Shown: positions 44,845 to 56,246, counted from the first letter of the stretch. The stretch: DNA of 64,000 nt from Maea johnstoni (GCA_963942565.1 OZ012700.1:22466717-22530716); one strand, 5' to 3'. Notes: a model not told the origin generated them from the letters alone. Made by a program: numbers and translations.

Positions 44845-45880
44845 AAAAGGTAGCACTACCTTTTCCATAAAATCATTACCTTTAGGCAATCCCTACCTTA
44901 TAATATTCACTACTTTTATAAAAGCCCTACCTTTTACAAAATCGCTACCTTTAGGAAATCCCTACCTCATAATATTCACTACTTTAACAAAATCACTACC
45001 TTTTACAAAATCGCTACCTTTAGGCAATCCCTACCTCATAGTATTCACTACTTTAATAAAATCACTACCTTTTCCAAAATCGCTACCTTTAGGCAATCCA
45101 TACCTTACAGTATTCACTACTTTAATAAAATCACTACCTTTTCCAAAATCGCTACCTTTAAGCAATCCCTACCTTTTAGTATTCACTACTTTATAAAATC
45201 ACTACCTTTTCCAAAATCGCTACCTTTAAGCAATCCCATACTTTAAGGTAGGGACTGCCTAAAGGTAGCGATTTTGGAAAAGGTAGTGATTTCATTAAAG
45301 TAGTGAATAATATAATGTAGGGATTGCCTAAAGGTAGCGATTTTTGGAAAAGGTAGTGATTTTAATAACGTAGTGAATTCTATAAGGTAGGGATTGCCTA
45401 AAGGTAGCAATTTTGGAAAAAGTAGTGATTTCATTAAAGTAGTGAATAATATAATGTAGGGATTGCCTAAAGGTAGCAATTTTGGAAAAGGTAGTGATTT
45501 TAATAACGTAGTGAATTCTATAAGGTAGGGATTGCCTTAAGGTAGCAATTTTGGAAAAGGTAGTGATTTCATTAAAGTAGTGAATTCTATAAGGTAGGGA
45601 TTGCCTAAAGGTAGCGATTTTAGAAAAGGTACTGATTTTAATAACGTAGTGAATTCTATAAGGTAGGGATTACCTAAAGGTAGCGATTTGGAAAAAAGTT
45701 GTGATTTCATTAAAGTAGTGAATACTAATAGGTAGGGATTGCCTACAGGTAGCAATTTTGGAAAACGTAGAGATTTTTTAAAGGTAGTGAGCAGTGAAAT
45801 GTTGCGATTTCCATTTAAGGTAGTACGATTGGAAAAGTAGTAAATTGTTAAAAGGTAGCAATTGCAACCAAGCTCAATAT
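44845..45880. repeat. head-to-head minisatellite with ~17-bp monomers
   Basis: On the right (45,241-45,880) the units read ggtagcgattttggaaaa, ggtagtgattttaataaa, gtagtgaattctataa and ggtagggattgcctaaa, a ~69-bp higher-order unit. On the left (44,860-45,240) the same units are on the opposite strand, with the switch point near 45,240. Confidence 0.85.
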
Positions 45881-45964
45881 TAATTCTGGGCCCTGACACC
45901 GGAATTCACTACCTTAAACACATAGGCAAAATCGTGCCCCTATTTCTTGCCATGTATCATAATT

Positions 45965-46110
45965 TTCACCGTGTCCGTTCCGCCATTGAATTCGAGGCAT
46001 GACTAGTCGAGCAGCAGACGTGTGAAAAGGTGATAGGTTTGATACAGGAAATGATGGACAGTGCTGCTCGACTAGTCATGCCTCGAATTCAATGGCGGAA
46101 CGGACACAGT
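45965..46110. repeat. short palindrome in the transposon core
   Basis: gtgtccgttccgccattgaa and its inverse, continuing through catgactagtcgagcag, form ~57-bp arms around a short centre. Confidence 0.8.
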
Positions 46111-46495
46111 GAAAATTATCGCTTCCAGCCAAAAAACTCTCATTTCTCGCACTCTGGACGGATTTGAGTGCTGTAAAGGCTTCACAACGTAAATTACCAA
46201 GGTAGGAAACGAATTCAGTTGGTTTGGGTGGCCAGACTGGGCTAGAAATGTGAGCGCCCAGTTTTTTGGGCGCAGTGGAAAAGTTTTGTATGGGGCTTTC
46301 TCTATCGTGGGTATGACCAGTCAACCTCATAATGTAAACAAAGGCATACCTGACGATAGAGTGGCTCGATCTAAGTAGTTAGAGACCTTTTCCTTTTATA
46401 TAGTAATCTACTCTGTTTTTGTGCGGTTCAAGTTGACAACACTATGATGTATTTTTGTCTGCATTCAGGTGGCAAACGCCTGTGTCTCAGGTTAA

Positions 46496-46645
46496 AGTGA
46501 ATACCGCGAGGGGAATCCCCCATATGACGTCATCGAGTTTTGTGTGGAGAATCGTGACGTAGCACTACATCCACTGTACCAGAAAGATCACAAGCTGCTG
46601 GACACCTCAAATCTAATGAAGTTGAGTGAGACCAGAGAAATACAG
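46496..46645 (+). CDS. orphan exon-like coding segment, unknown gene
   Basis: Fifty codons are open and end ...EIQ (ATACAG) before a good donor gtgaga. The peptide includes PPYDVIEFCVENRDVALH and KLLDTSNLMKLSETREI, with codon use and complexity like real protein. I do not recognise the family. The nearest strong acceptor, tctcag at 46,485-46,490, is part of the target duplication of the adjacent 2.8-kb transposon. Using it would put a stop two bases later in this frame, so a weaker AG (aaag near 46,498) or a lost start is implied. No partner exon was found within the window. It could be a decayed gene piece or one exon of a gene with long introns. Confidence 0.45.
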
Positions 46646-47419
46646 GTGAGACAAAAGCGGCCATCGAAGGGTAGGTAGCCATAGGCCTTGCAACAGTCTG
46701 AAACATATGGTCTTAGCCAGCAAGGGCGTCTCAAAACCCTTTGAAAGCACCCTTCAGGACACCCAGATTTATTGAGAGGAATTTCTGAAAAAAAGATTTA
46801 TTATAGAGATAGAGCCTAGACGACTCTCACTCTGGCTAACTATAGGGGCCCGGCAATTCATGGATACATAATTCATGGATATTGTCATTGACCGTTGTTG
46901 TTATTGACAGTCTGTCAACTGTCAGTGTCATAGCCGGGGCCGACTCTAATACTCATTTTATATATACTGATGCTATTATATGGCTAGCCGGGGCTGACTC
47001 TTATATAGGGATTAAGATCCGCCGCTGAGCCTTGGTGCAGATTTATAGCCGAGACGTATGTTTTTGTTGCAAAAGCTGAGGCCGCCAAGGCCGAAGCTTT
47101 GCACACAAAGTTAGCGGCACACATTGCTAGCTCATACTAGTCATCCTAGTGCAGTCAGGTATGAGGTAAATTTGACACTGACGGAGAAATTTGGGAAAGA
47201 CGAATACTAACACAGGAGGGTATAGGGGCGTGTGTCGATGTTCATACCATATGGTCAATAGCAAAAAATTATAAATATCAGGGTATGGACATCGCTGTCA
47301 TGCCAAAATGATATTTATTCGATCAACTCACAAAATATCATGCAACTTTTAAAATATCGTTCAACATGTTTGTTAAATATATCATGCAACTCTCAAAATG
47401 ACATGCAACTCAGGAAGGG

Positions 47420-47578
47420 CAGGATCTGACACTTAGATTTTAGACTAGGGGCCCGAAAAGGTCTTTTGACAGAAATGTGCTCAAAAACAGGATTTTTGAT
47501 TAATATACACATACTATTTTTGGCCCCTAGTCTGAAAAATCTAGGGGCATTTGCCCCTGGGAAAGTCAAACCCTGAAG
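47420..47578. mobile_element. CAGGG-end MITE
   Basis: It starts caggatctgacacttagatt and ends cccctgggaaagtcaaaccctg. A similar copy is at 47,790-47,955 (gtctgacacttaaattt to gaaagttgaaccctg). The ends suggest hAT, but no clean 8-bp duplication was identified. Confidence 0.5.
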
Positions 47579-47681
47579 GGTGTATATTTTTTTGGAACAT
47601 GTATAATGAACTCAGAAAAGTTATGGGTGTTGTGACCAGGTCATGCACTTGTAGTGGGGAAGGTCACTGGTAAAGGGGAAA

Positions 47682-47772
47682 ACCTACCCATGTGCTAGGA
47701 TTTTAGTCATTTTTCAGGTTTTTTGAATTAGTTTGTATTGGCCAAATTAGTCAGCAGCAGCATAGTGGTTAA
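47682..47772 (-). mobile_element. piggyBac-like TTAA MITE, truncated copy 9
   Basis: It contains acccatgtgctaggattt and ends cagcagcatagtggttaa. The other end is missing. Confidence 0.6.
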
Positions 47773-48189
47773 CACAAAATGACTATCAGACCAGCAGTGT
47801 CTGACACTTAAATTTAAGGCTAGGGGCCCGAAAAGGTCTTTTGATGAAAATAAGTTGTCAAAAGCAGGAATTCTGGATACTTCACATAGAATTTCAGGCC
47901 CCACAGCAAAATCTAGGGGCATATGCCCCTGGGCCCCTGGGAAAGTTGAACCCTGACCAGTAGGTTTTCCCCTTTACCAGCGACCTTCCCCACTACAAGT
48001 GCATGACCTGGTCACAGCACCCATAACTTTTCATTATACATGTTCCCAAAAAATATACACCCTTCCTGAGTTGCATGTTATTTTGAGAGTTGCATGATAT
48101 ATTTAACAAAGTTGAACGATATTTTGAAAGTTGCATGATATTTTGTGAGTTGAATAAGTATCATTTTGGCATGCCATACTATTTGGTAT

Positions 48190-50232
48190 TAGAGTCAGGG
48201 ATAAAGCATATACCCTGCTGTGGTAGTATTCGTATGCGGCAGGCCCAAGACTAGTTCAGACATAAACCCTACCTATTTTCCCGTTTTTGTTTATTCTACT
48301 GACGCCAGGGTTTAGTTTCCCCTCTTCTAAATTACGTTAGCACTGTTCCGCCGAGATTTTGAGCGGAAGCATTTTCATAAATTTTTACCATTTAAACACG
48401 ACTCATACACATTTCGTCTCTCTATTTGGTAGAGAGACAATAGTTTTATATATTTCGCTAATCAAATTGAAATAGAGTTTGTTTATTTGATAAATAAATA
48501 CAAGTTTGTACTAACATTACTTGTTTACAAAATTAAGCTACTCGGAATGGAACCACAATACGCATGTGCAGAATGGGTTTCATGAAAAACACAGAGGTCC
48601 ATACAGAATGTATATGTATATTCAATGACTGTGCCAGAAGCAAAAAGACTACAATACAATATGATGAACATTAGAAATTAAATAATAAACATAAATATAT
48701 GATGTCACTGGAATATTCAAATGGTAATCTCTAGTTCAGATCTGTCTACATTCCCTGTAAAGTACAATTCCGCATTTTACAATTACCCAGTTATGCTAAT
48801 GAGTTAAGTTTTCAAAATGGCGGCACACTGCACTTTCAACTCGGCTGTGGATAAATAAATACTTTTTCCACTACTTTTCCAAATATTGACATACTGCCAT
48901 GCGTGTGCTTCGTAAGCGAATGGTGTATGTTACATATTTGGCAACTTTAAAAGGGTCAGAAATTGTACAAGATATGAGATTATGGTAGTAGTTATATGTT
49001 TCATACAGTGCTAAAGCGAATCTACCGGATGTCATTGAACCTTACATGCATCAAAAAGAAGTCGGCAGTAAAAACATCAGATGCATACGTAAGGTTCAAT
49101 ATTGTTGAACTAGGCATTGACCAAACAGACTCTGCATAGCCTAGAATGTTGGTTTTCTATCTCAATTTAGCTATTTGGACGTTTATTAAATATTTTCAGG
49201 ATCTCATTGTCAACGAGATCATGAACATATTTATCCAAAGCACCGGGCAACGAGTAGTAAATTGTCTTGCCTAAAGTCTGTCTGACTCGAGTTTGGCAAT
49301 TGCCTTTTCCATTTTTTGTGACAAAACATTCAAGTTTGCCCTTACCCATTCTTGCAACTTGGTCAAGATGTAGGGGAGATTTCTGAGACATAATCAGTGG
49401 GTACCTTTCCAGTCATCATAGTTCGAAGGGTGTGGAAAAATTCCTTTTTGACCCCTGTTACAGGGAAAATTTTTGTTTTGGTACTAAACCTTTTCTCCCC
49501 ATGCCAAGTGGATCACAGTCCCATTTACCCTGCTGGCTCATAAGAAGGTCACACCAAATCTCTCTGCTTTCATATTTCAGGGGTGAACTCGTAGCATGGC
49601 TTTAGTGGGAGGGGCAGTGTTTGGACATGTCTGGGTGCATGAGGCCAAAAATCAAGTAAAAAATGTTCCAAAGAAATCCAAAATCGTGATAAAACCAAAT
49701 TTTAAAGAGACCTAAAGTTTAAAGTAAACCAAGGCCAACCATTTTACCATAAGATCCGATTAACATGCTGATGCGATTGACATCCCTCTTGTTTGTTCAT
49801 GAATTAGTATAAGATTTTCAGTTGGGCTAAGAGGATTTTAATACCTATCATCGATCAGTTTACCTCAGGTTTCAGCCAAAGCCTGACACCTGGATATATT
49901 TGCTTGGCCAAAGCATGAAGTTATTTTTTTAAATTTATTCTCTGACACTGAGATGGCTTTGGCCCTGATGCCAGTATTCAACTATAAACTTTATGCATTA
50001 GCGTTTTCTTAATTCATTTCCATAAGTGTATGCAGTAGATATGATAAACCTTATTTATCTTAAAAAATCATGTCTATAGTAAGCCACCTTTTCAGTGTAA
50101 GCCCTATAATCACAGCATTTCCAAGAATACATTTAGTAGAATTGTAAAAATGGAAGTACTGTGAAACTGTTAAAATAATAAAAAAAACAAAATTTTGTTA
50201 ACACTATAATCGCTCTATTTTCTTTCTTTCCA
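48190..50232. other. intergenic stretch upstream of zinc-finger gene B
   Basis: AT-rich. It contains an arm-like fragment of the GTCTGTCTGACTCGAG MITE at 49,275-49,345. No convincing exon. An AG acceptor-like site at ~49,580 leads into stops in all three frames. Confidence 0.55.
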
Positions 50233-50401
50233 GGCATAGAATCAAGGGCATTGGTTCTTAAGAATCCTTAGCTGAAGTGAACATGTTTTGCTGATTTCTT
50301 CTAAATATTGCAGCTGACCTAGTAATACAACGTTTTCCTTTCCAAGAGCAAGAGAACGCAAATATATCACAAGGAAAAAAAACTTTGTAGGAGCACAGAC
50401 C
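50233..50401 (+). other. 5' leader of zinc-finger gene B
   Basis: The acceptor-like ctttctttccag ends at ~50,233. The segment shares several ordered blocks with the leader of gene A and runs without an in-frame upstream start to the ATG at 50,402. A second acceptor-like site, tttgtag, lies 14 bp before the ATG. Confidence 0.5.
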
Positions 50402-52141
50402 ATGGAAAGAGTATTCAAGTGTGAGTTCTGTGATAAAGTATTCTCCAAGTCTTCACATTTGGTACAGCATAAAATAATTCACACAGAAGAAAGACCCTTC
50501 CACTGTGAGATATGTGATAAAACATTCTCCCAGTCTGCACATCTGGTAAGGCATAAACAAATTCACTCAGGAGAAAGACCATTCCAGTGTGAGATATGTG
50601 ATAAAGCATTCGCCCAGTCCTCAACTCTTAACCGACATAAAAGAATTCACACAGGAGAAAAACCATTCCAGTGTAAGCAATGTGATAAATCATTCCCCCG
50701 GTTTTCAAAACTGATACAACATAAAAGAATTCACACTGGAGAAAGACCATTCCATTGTGAGATATGTGATAAAGAGTTCTCCCAGTCTTCAAATTTGATA
50801 AAACACAAAAGAATTCACACTGGAGAAAAACCATTCCAGTGTGAGATATGTGATATAACCTTCTCCCAGTCTGCACATCTGCTACAGCATAAACAAATTC
50901 ACACAGGAGAAAGACCATTCCAGTGTGAAATATGTGGGAAAGCATTCTCCCAGTCCTCATGTCTTAACCAACATAAAAGAATTCACACAGGAGAAAAACC
51001 ATTCCAGTGTAAGCAATGTGATAAATCATTCCCCCGATCTGCAGAACTGCTACAACATAAAAGAATTCACACTGGAGAAAGACCATTCCATTGTGAGATA
51101 TGTGATAAAGAGTTCTCCCAGTCTTCAAATTTGATAAAACACAAAAGAATTCACACAGGAGAAAAACCATTCCATTGTGAGATATGTGATAAAGCATACT
51201 CCCAGTCTTCATGTCTGAAAAGACATAAAAGAACTCACACAGGAGAAAAACCATTCCATTGTGAAATATGTGGAAAAGCATTCTCCCAGTCCTCAAATCT
51301 TAACCAACATAAAAGAACTCACACAGGAGAAAAACCATTCCATTGTGAAATATGTGGAAAAGCATTCTCCGAGTCCTCAAATCTTAACCAACATAAAAGA
51401 ATTCACACAGGAGAAAAAACATTCCAGTGTAAGCAATGTGATAAAGCATTCTTCCGGTCTACAGAACTGCTACAACATAAAATAATTCACACTGGAGAAA
51501 GACCATTCCATTGTGAGATATGTGATAAAGCATACTCCAAGTTTTCATGTCTGAAAAGACATAAAATAATTCACACAGGAGAAAGACCATTCCATTGTGA
51601 AATATGTGGGAAAGCATTCTCCCAGTCCTCAAATCTTAACCAACATAAAAGAATTCACACAGGAAAAAAAACATTCCATTGTGAGGTATGTGATAAATCA
51701 TTCTTTCAGTCTGCACATCTGAAACAACATAAAAGAATTCACACAGGGAAAAGACAACTCCAGTGCGAGCTATGTGATAAAGTATTTTCTCAGTACTCTC
51801 ATCTGATTCTGCATAAGAGAATTCACACAGGAGAAAGAATAATCCAGCAAGAGTTATGCAGTAAAACATTTTCCCAGTCAGAAGATTTGATACAGCATAA
51901 AAGAATTCACATGGCAGAAAGAACATTCCAATGTGTGGTATGTGCTAAGACATTTACCACAACCTCAGACCTACAGCAGCACATGAAGTCACACTCAGAG
52001 CAGACCCCTTACATCAAAGGTCCCGAGTCAGTGGAACCACAGCAGTGGGTTGTTGTAAAAGGACAGTGTGTTCCTATAAAACGAGAGATGAACGATAATA
52101 CTGAAAGTCACGCCATTAAACAGGAAAATCATGAATTTTAA
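50402..52141 (+). CDS. poly-C2H2 zinc-finger protein B (19 finger units)
   Basis: This is a one-exon coding region of 579 codons starting MERVFKCEFC in the context gaccATGG. It has 19 finger units of 28 residues, mostly CX2C..HX3H with TGERP or TGEKP linkers. Unit 18 (IQQELC) lacks its first Cys, and linkers after units 1, 2 and 15-18 deviate. Fingers 3-5 and 7-9 repeat as a block (CEIC, CKQC with FPR, CEIC with KEFSQSSNLIKH). The tail reads ESVEPQQWVVVKGQCVPIKR and ends AIKQENHEF, clearly homologous to the tail of gene A. VPIKRE and AIKQE fit the SUMO consensus. No repressor domain is visible in this exon. It is likely a nuclear DNA-binding protein whose targets cannot be told from the sequence. 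Confidence 0.94.
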   Translation: MERVFKCEFCDKVFSKSSHLVQHKIIHTEERPFHCEICDKTFSQSAHLVRHKQIHSGERPFQCEICDKAFAQSSTLNRHKRIHTGEKPFQCKQCDKSFPRFSKLIQHKRIHTGERPFHCEICDKEFSQSSNLIKHKRIHTGEKPFQCEICDITFSQSAHLLQHKQIHTGERPFQCEICGKAFSQSSCLNQHKRIHTGEKPFQCKQCDKSFPRSAELLQHKRIHTGERPFHCEICDKEFSQSSNLIKHKRIHTGEKPFHCEICDKAYSQSSCLKRHKRTHTGEKPFHCEICGKAFSQSSNLNQHKRTHTGEKPFHCEICGKAFSESSNLNQHKRIHTGEKTFQCKQCDKAFFRSTELLQHKIIHTGERPFHCEICDKAYSKFSCLKRHKIIHTGERPFHCEICGKAFSQSSNLNQHKRIHTGKKTFHCEVCDKSFFQSAHLKQHKRIHTGKRQLQCELCDKVFSQYSHLILHKRIHTGERIIQQELCSKTFSQSEDLIQHKRIHMAERTFQCVVCAKTFTTTSDLQQHMKSHSEQTPYIKGPESVEPQQWVVVKGQCVPIKREMNDNTESHAIKQENHEF

Positions 52142-53560
52142 GTTGAAACCAGTGACTTCTTATTTCATTATTTTCCATACCTCATTATGATGACCAATCT
52201 ACACCATTTAATGACACAATATATCTCAACAGGTGCGTTCCAAACAAACCCTAGACCACATTTGTACTCACAAAAAAGCTGATGACCACTTACCTGAGTG
52301 TAGAATGTATATGTAAACATATAATATGGTATTTTTGGATATTTGGGCTAATAATCAAATAACATAACAATTGCCCTATCTGTATCCTGATGGCCTTTTG
52401 TACTACAAATATTTTGACTACTATACTGATGACTTGTGAATTCTGTGAAAGTACAAGGATCGAGCATCAGTCTCAAGCGAAATCAACATCAAAGCCTTGA
52501 AACTTGAGAATAGTTTGTGCAGGTTACAACAATGACCTGACCTGAAGATTCATTTGTCAAGTATGGTTAGTTACCAATTTTGGCTTAGCATTATCAAGGT
52601 TTACTTGAATGTCCACAATTTCTTTTAAAAAAAGAGCTTTTTTAGGTCCAAAACTGACTCCACTATGGGGAAACCCAGACATCCCGATATAATTTAGTAA
52701 TACAGTATTCAACACTAGTATCATATACATTACTGATATATATATACAAAATTGGAAAAATAATGAAATAGAGTTAAAAGTGGCAAAAAATGCCATTCAT
52801 TGAATACAATCCATTATGGAATAGTATACCAGGTACTCTGAAAACATTAAAATGTCCCTAATAGATTTAAACATTTTATATCCAATCACTATCAACTGGT
52901 TAACAAAAGACTTATAGGGCAAATGCACCATCAGGATTAATTAGGTTTAAAATGAGCATATACATGTCACCTTTCAAATAGGACCACCCACAAGTCTGTC
53001 CTCCCCAGCACTCCTCAGTTATGGCTTATGAAAGTGAGTAAAAGCCTAGTATGAGTGAGGTTTATTGAAGACTTCTCAATGTTTCCACTGAATGTTGGAC
53101 ACATCCCTAAGACTCCAAACTACTTTATAAACAATAAAATGTACTAAATGAATTTGACAAGGCAAATTCAGTTTTGGATTAACAGCTGATAATGAAGAAA
53201 GTCCTTTTCATGGCTCTTACATTTAATTAGTGCTGGTGGATAGAAATCATTATGTCCTAATTGCTATGAAATCCAGTTGTGCTAATCACAATTATTCGTT
53301 AAGGGTAATTGGTATCAGCTGCTAAAGTAATCACTGGAAAATGCACCCATGGTGCCTGATCTTAGGGTATTTTATTTTAAAAATACTGAAATGAGATATC
53401 TTTATGTTTCTGACTGTACAAATGTGTACTTCTGATTAGAAACTGCAAACCTCACTCAAATGTTCTTTTGAAAAATACTGACTAAAACTGCCATGAAATG
53501 TACCCATGATGCCAGATTTTAGGGTAAATTTATCCAGAAATGACTGAAAAAGTGAAATTT
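52142..53560. other. 3' flank of zinc-finger gene B
   Basis: It contains a solo left end of the AGGGCAAATGCACCATCAG element at 52,917-53,035 and otherwise unclassified AT-rich sequence. A ~70-bp block (gacaaggcaaattca onward) recurs at 53,155 and 53,605. No poly(A) signal near the stop is convincing. AATAAA occurs at ~53,134. Confidence 0.5.
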
Positions 53561-53689
53561 TATGGAACAGTCTTTAAGAAAACAAATGCCTTTACTAAAT
53601 GCATTTGACAAGGCAAATTCATGTTTGGCTTATCAGCTGATAAGGGAAAAAGTCATTTTCAGGGCTCTTATAATTGGTTATAAAACGGT

Positions 53690-54250
53690 TTCTGTATATT
53701 GTGCCAAAATATGGAGGTGGAAGATGAGGTACATTTTATTCTACAATGTCCTTTTTATGACAATTTGAATTACCCCATATTTCAACTAGCCAATTTGCAA
53801 TATCCCAACTTCACAGAACTCACTGATTTGGAGCAACTTAGGGTTATCTTTCAATCAGAGGATTTGTTAAAAAACTGCATCTTTTGTCTCAATAGGATGT
53901 ACAACGGGAGTTTATAAATGTTAACATGCAACTGATTGTTATTAAACCATACTAGTCATGTTTACCTATTCGACATAAACTCTGCTGGCTCAATTTTAGA
54001 TTGGTATTAGAATATTGTGTGTAAAAGAAGTGACTCCTTATATACAAGAGTCACTATGAGATTTTTATGATTGATTAGATAATATATTGTACATTGTATA
54101 TGATGAATATTTATCTGATGATATTCATAAGTTTATTTATGATTGTATTTGGTCCATTATAAGCCTATGTGGCTGGCCAGATTTTTAACACTTGTGTATT
54201 GCATGTAATGAATGTCATTATCTGGATTGGACAATAAACTATTTATCAAC
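53690..54250 (+). mobile_element. LINE 3' end fragment
   Basis: An open frame (53,699-53,917) begins CQNMEVEDEVHFILQCPF, the C-terminal Cys/His motif CX2C...EDExHFLLxCPxY of many non-LTR retrotransposon ORF2 proteins. Here the first Cys pair is disrupted. It ends in a stop followed by ~330 bp of non-coding tail closing with caataaactatttatcaac, as a LINE 3' UTR would. The RT domain is absent upstream, so this is a 5'-truncated dead copy. Confidence 0.6.
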
Positions 54251-54368
54251 AAGAAAACTATGTATAGCATTTTACTTCCTGCCATCAAGATGATACTTTT
54301 CAAATGCATCAAAGGGGAAAGGAGGGTGGCCTAAATTTTTGGCTGAATTTTGTAATTGGTTATAACTG

Positions 54369-54581
54369 TTAACCCTTATGCTGCTGGTGGCTGATTTGGA
54401 CATTACAGAATGATGAGAAAAAGCTGAAAAATTACTGAAACCCTAGCAAATGGGTACTCAACTGAGAGTACTCAGTGAGAGCTTTCCAATGAATACCAAT
54501 ATGACAGGGTTCAGAAGGTTTTCAAAAATCTTTGCATCATTGGGCTTTGGACGTAAGTAGCCTCAGCATTGGAAGGGTTAA
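54369..54581 (+). mobile_element. piggyBac-like TTAA MITE, copy 7
   Basis: TTAACCCTTATGCTGCTGG start and ggaagggttaa end, 213 bp. Confidence 0.85.
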
Positions 54582-55185
54582 AGGGAAACACTGTAAATTG
54601 TATCCACGGTGCCTGATTTTAGGATATTTTATTGAAAACCTTTCTCAAATGGTCTTTGAAAAATACTGATGAAACTGCTACGAAATGTTCCTTAGGATTT
54701 ACTGGTCCTGGGAAATTTTTACTTGTCCTAATTTTTTTTATGTTAAATTTCAATAATATGAGGTTTGTAATTGCATGACATATATTAGGTGTATCTTACC
54801 ACTAAAACGTGTTGTGTGTTGGTATTTTCCGGTGTTTTGTGCAATGAGCTTCCACTCTCTGTATACTGTAGTGTGTAGATCAGCCTAGACCTTCCGCACC
54901 CTGGTGTGACACACCTCACCCTCTAGATCTGTAGTATTTTAGTGAGTTTTGGCTTTTCGTTTTGCTTAGGAACTTCTTGCAATTTATCATTCACCACAAT
55001 CATATGTAATGAATTCCAAAATTATATGCTCACCCCTTTTGAGTGTTTTGAGTAAAACTAAAATAGCTTAGAGCGAGTTGGGCCAGAGTCCCCTACGAGT
55101 ATCTAAGTCTGCCGAGGAAAGAATAGTGCTTTCGAAAAAATAATATTATGTTCAATATGAAATCTTGCTTTATGCTGGCTCAGGG
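54582..55185. other. intergenic stretch, nothing recognised
   Basis: No ORF of note and no defined repeat ends. Confidence 0.55.
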
Positions 55186-55545
55186 TCTGACAATAACCAG
55201 ATCCCTTGACATGCCTGGTAGGGCTAGTAGCACCTGGAATCTACTAGCCCTCCTCCAAAGTGAACTGGCCCTACATGGAAATCCAAATACTAGTAACTAT
55301 TAAAACTTAACCTCTTTTATTATCTAAATATGCAAGAAAATATGCTTTTAATTTAGACCTTCCTATATAGGCACCAACCAAATTTCAAAATGTCATATAA
55401 CCAATCTTATCATGACTTGTAAATTTGGACTAATCTGGTAGGGCTACAAGGGTTGGCAGTTTACTAGCCCTACAGGCTCCTTTTCACAGTTTTCCTAGTC
55501 CAGACCAGTAGGGCTACCTTGTATTTCGGACACTGCAGCTACTTA
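55186..55545. mobile_element. possible CAGGG-end MITE
   Basis: It starts cagggtctgacaataacc and ends tttcggacactg. Internal blocks with gtagggct and ctagccct recur in inverted orientation. Target duplication unresolved. Confidence 0.4.
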
Positions 55546-55999
55546 CAATTCCAATCTTGTGGCCTGACTAGACTTTAAAGGAAATACTGAAAGATGTCTT
55601 ATCAGTGACAAAACCAAGCATCCCAGAATGTTCCCAATCTTTTTACAAAAATAAAGTAAAATCAATTTTTCTCTAAACAGTTCATTTGAATTAATCTATC
55701 ATTATGGCAGTAGTAATTAATTATGATTTTTCATTCACTAAAAAGTTGAATGTCATATTTTCATAATTTCAGATAGGGTTTGTAATCCTTTGTGAATGCT
55801 CACACACAGTAGGTGCTACTTCTTGCTAATAGAACTTTTAGATTAGTCTTGTACCCTGCAAAAACTCTCAGTACTTAAAGGGCAATTACACCATGAATAA
55901 AACTGATGATCTACACTGATCTTTGGAATGTGCCTGTTGAAAGGTTTTCAGTCAGTAAAAAGTGTAGGACAGGACATAAGAATGAGGTAGGGATAGATA

Positions 56000-56200
56000 C
56001 TGTATAACTGGTATTTTTACAGGCATTTAATTTTCGCGCTCCCCATTATAGCGCCAAAATATCATCCGTCAAATAGATCAATATAATGTAATAAAAACAT
56101 AGTTTTAGTGCTTGAATGCATGAATTTAAAGTAGCACAAATACCCTCTAGTGGGGCTGTGAAGCAAAATTTTTAGCACTGCAAATTAAAGCCGTATACAG
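56000..56200. mobile_element. TA-flanked CTGTATA MITE
   Basis: CTGTATAACTGG start and (reverse complement) CTGTATACGGC end, with TA on both sides. 201 bp. Related by ends to 10,101-11,386, 13,702-14,229 and 62,253-62,442. Confidence 0.6.
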
Positions 56201-56246
56201 TAGTTGACCGGAGACTAAACCATTTGAGCTTGTACCAGGTTCCAAC

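Larger units (their letters stand above)
43707..46484. mobile_element. 2.8-kb nested inverted-repeat transposon with 7-bp target duplication
   Basis: The termini CACAGGCGTTTGGCACC and its near-perfect inverse are flanked by TCTCAGG (43,700-43,706 and 46,485-46,491). The outer arms (43,707-43,825 plus 44,569-44,835 on the left, 46,120-46,484 on the right) would be continuous but for a palindromic insertion in the left arm. The core holds an inverted minisatellite (44,845-45,880) and a further palindrome (45,965-46,110). Both arms keep an open frame of 74-84 codons starting MRLTGHTHDRESPIQNFS. No known transposase is seen, so the superfamily is unresolved. Confidence 0.75.
47290..48185. mobile_element. 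foldback element with nested MITEs
   Basis: Left-arm blocks at 47,296-47,420 and 47,580-47,690 pair in inverse with 48,055-48,180 and 47,960-48,060 (for example atcatgcaacttt against aaagttgcatgat, and ggaaggtcactggtaaaggg). A ~155-bp MITE splits the left arm, and the centre holds a piggyBac-like MITE fragment and a second CAGGG-type MITE. Confidence 0.75.

Noticed and set aside
49570-49665. Second exon partner for the orphan exon at 46.5 kb
   Set aside because: A decent AG acceptor is present, but all three frames meet stops within a few codons.
50415-51926. Minus-strand frames opposite zinc-finger gene B
   Set aside because: Same antisense artefact as for gene A.
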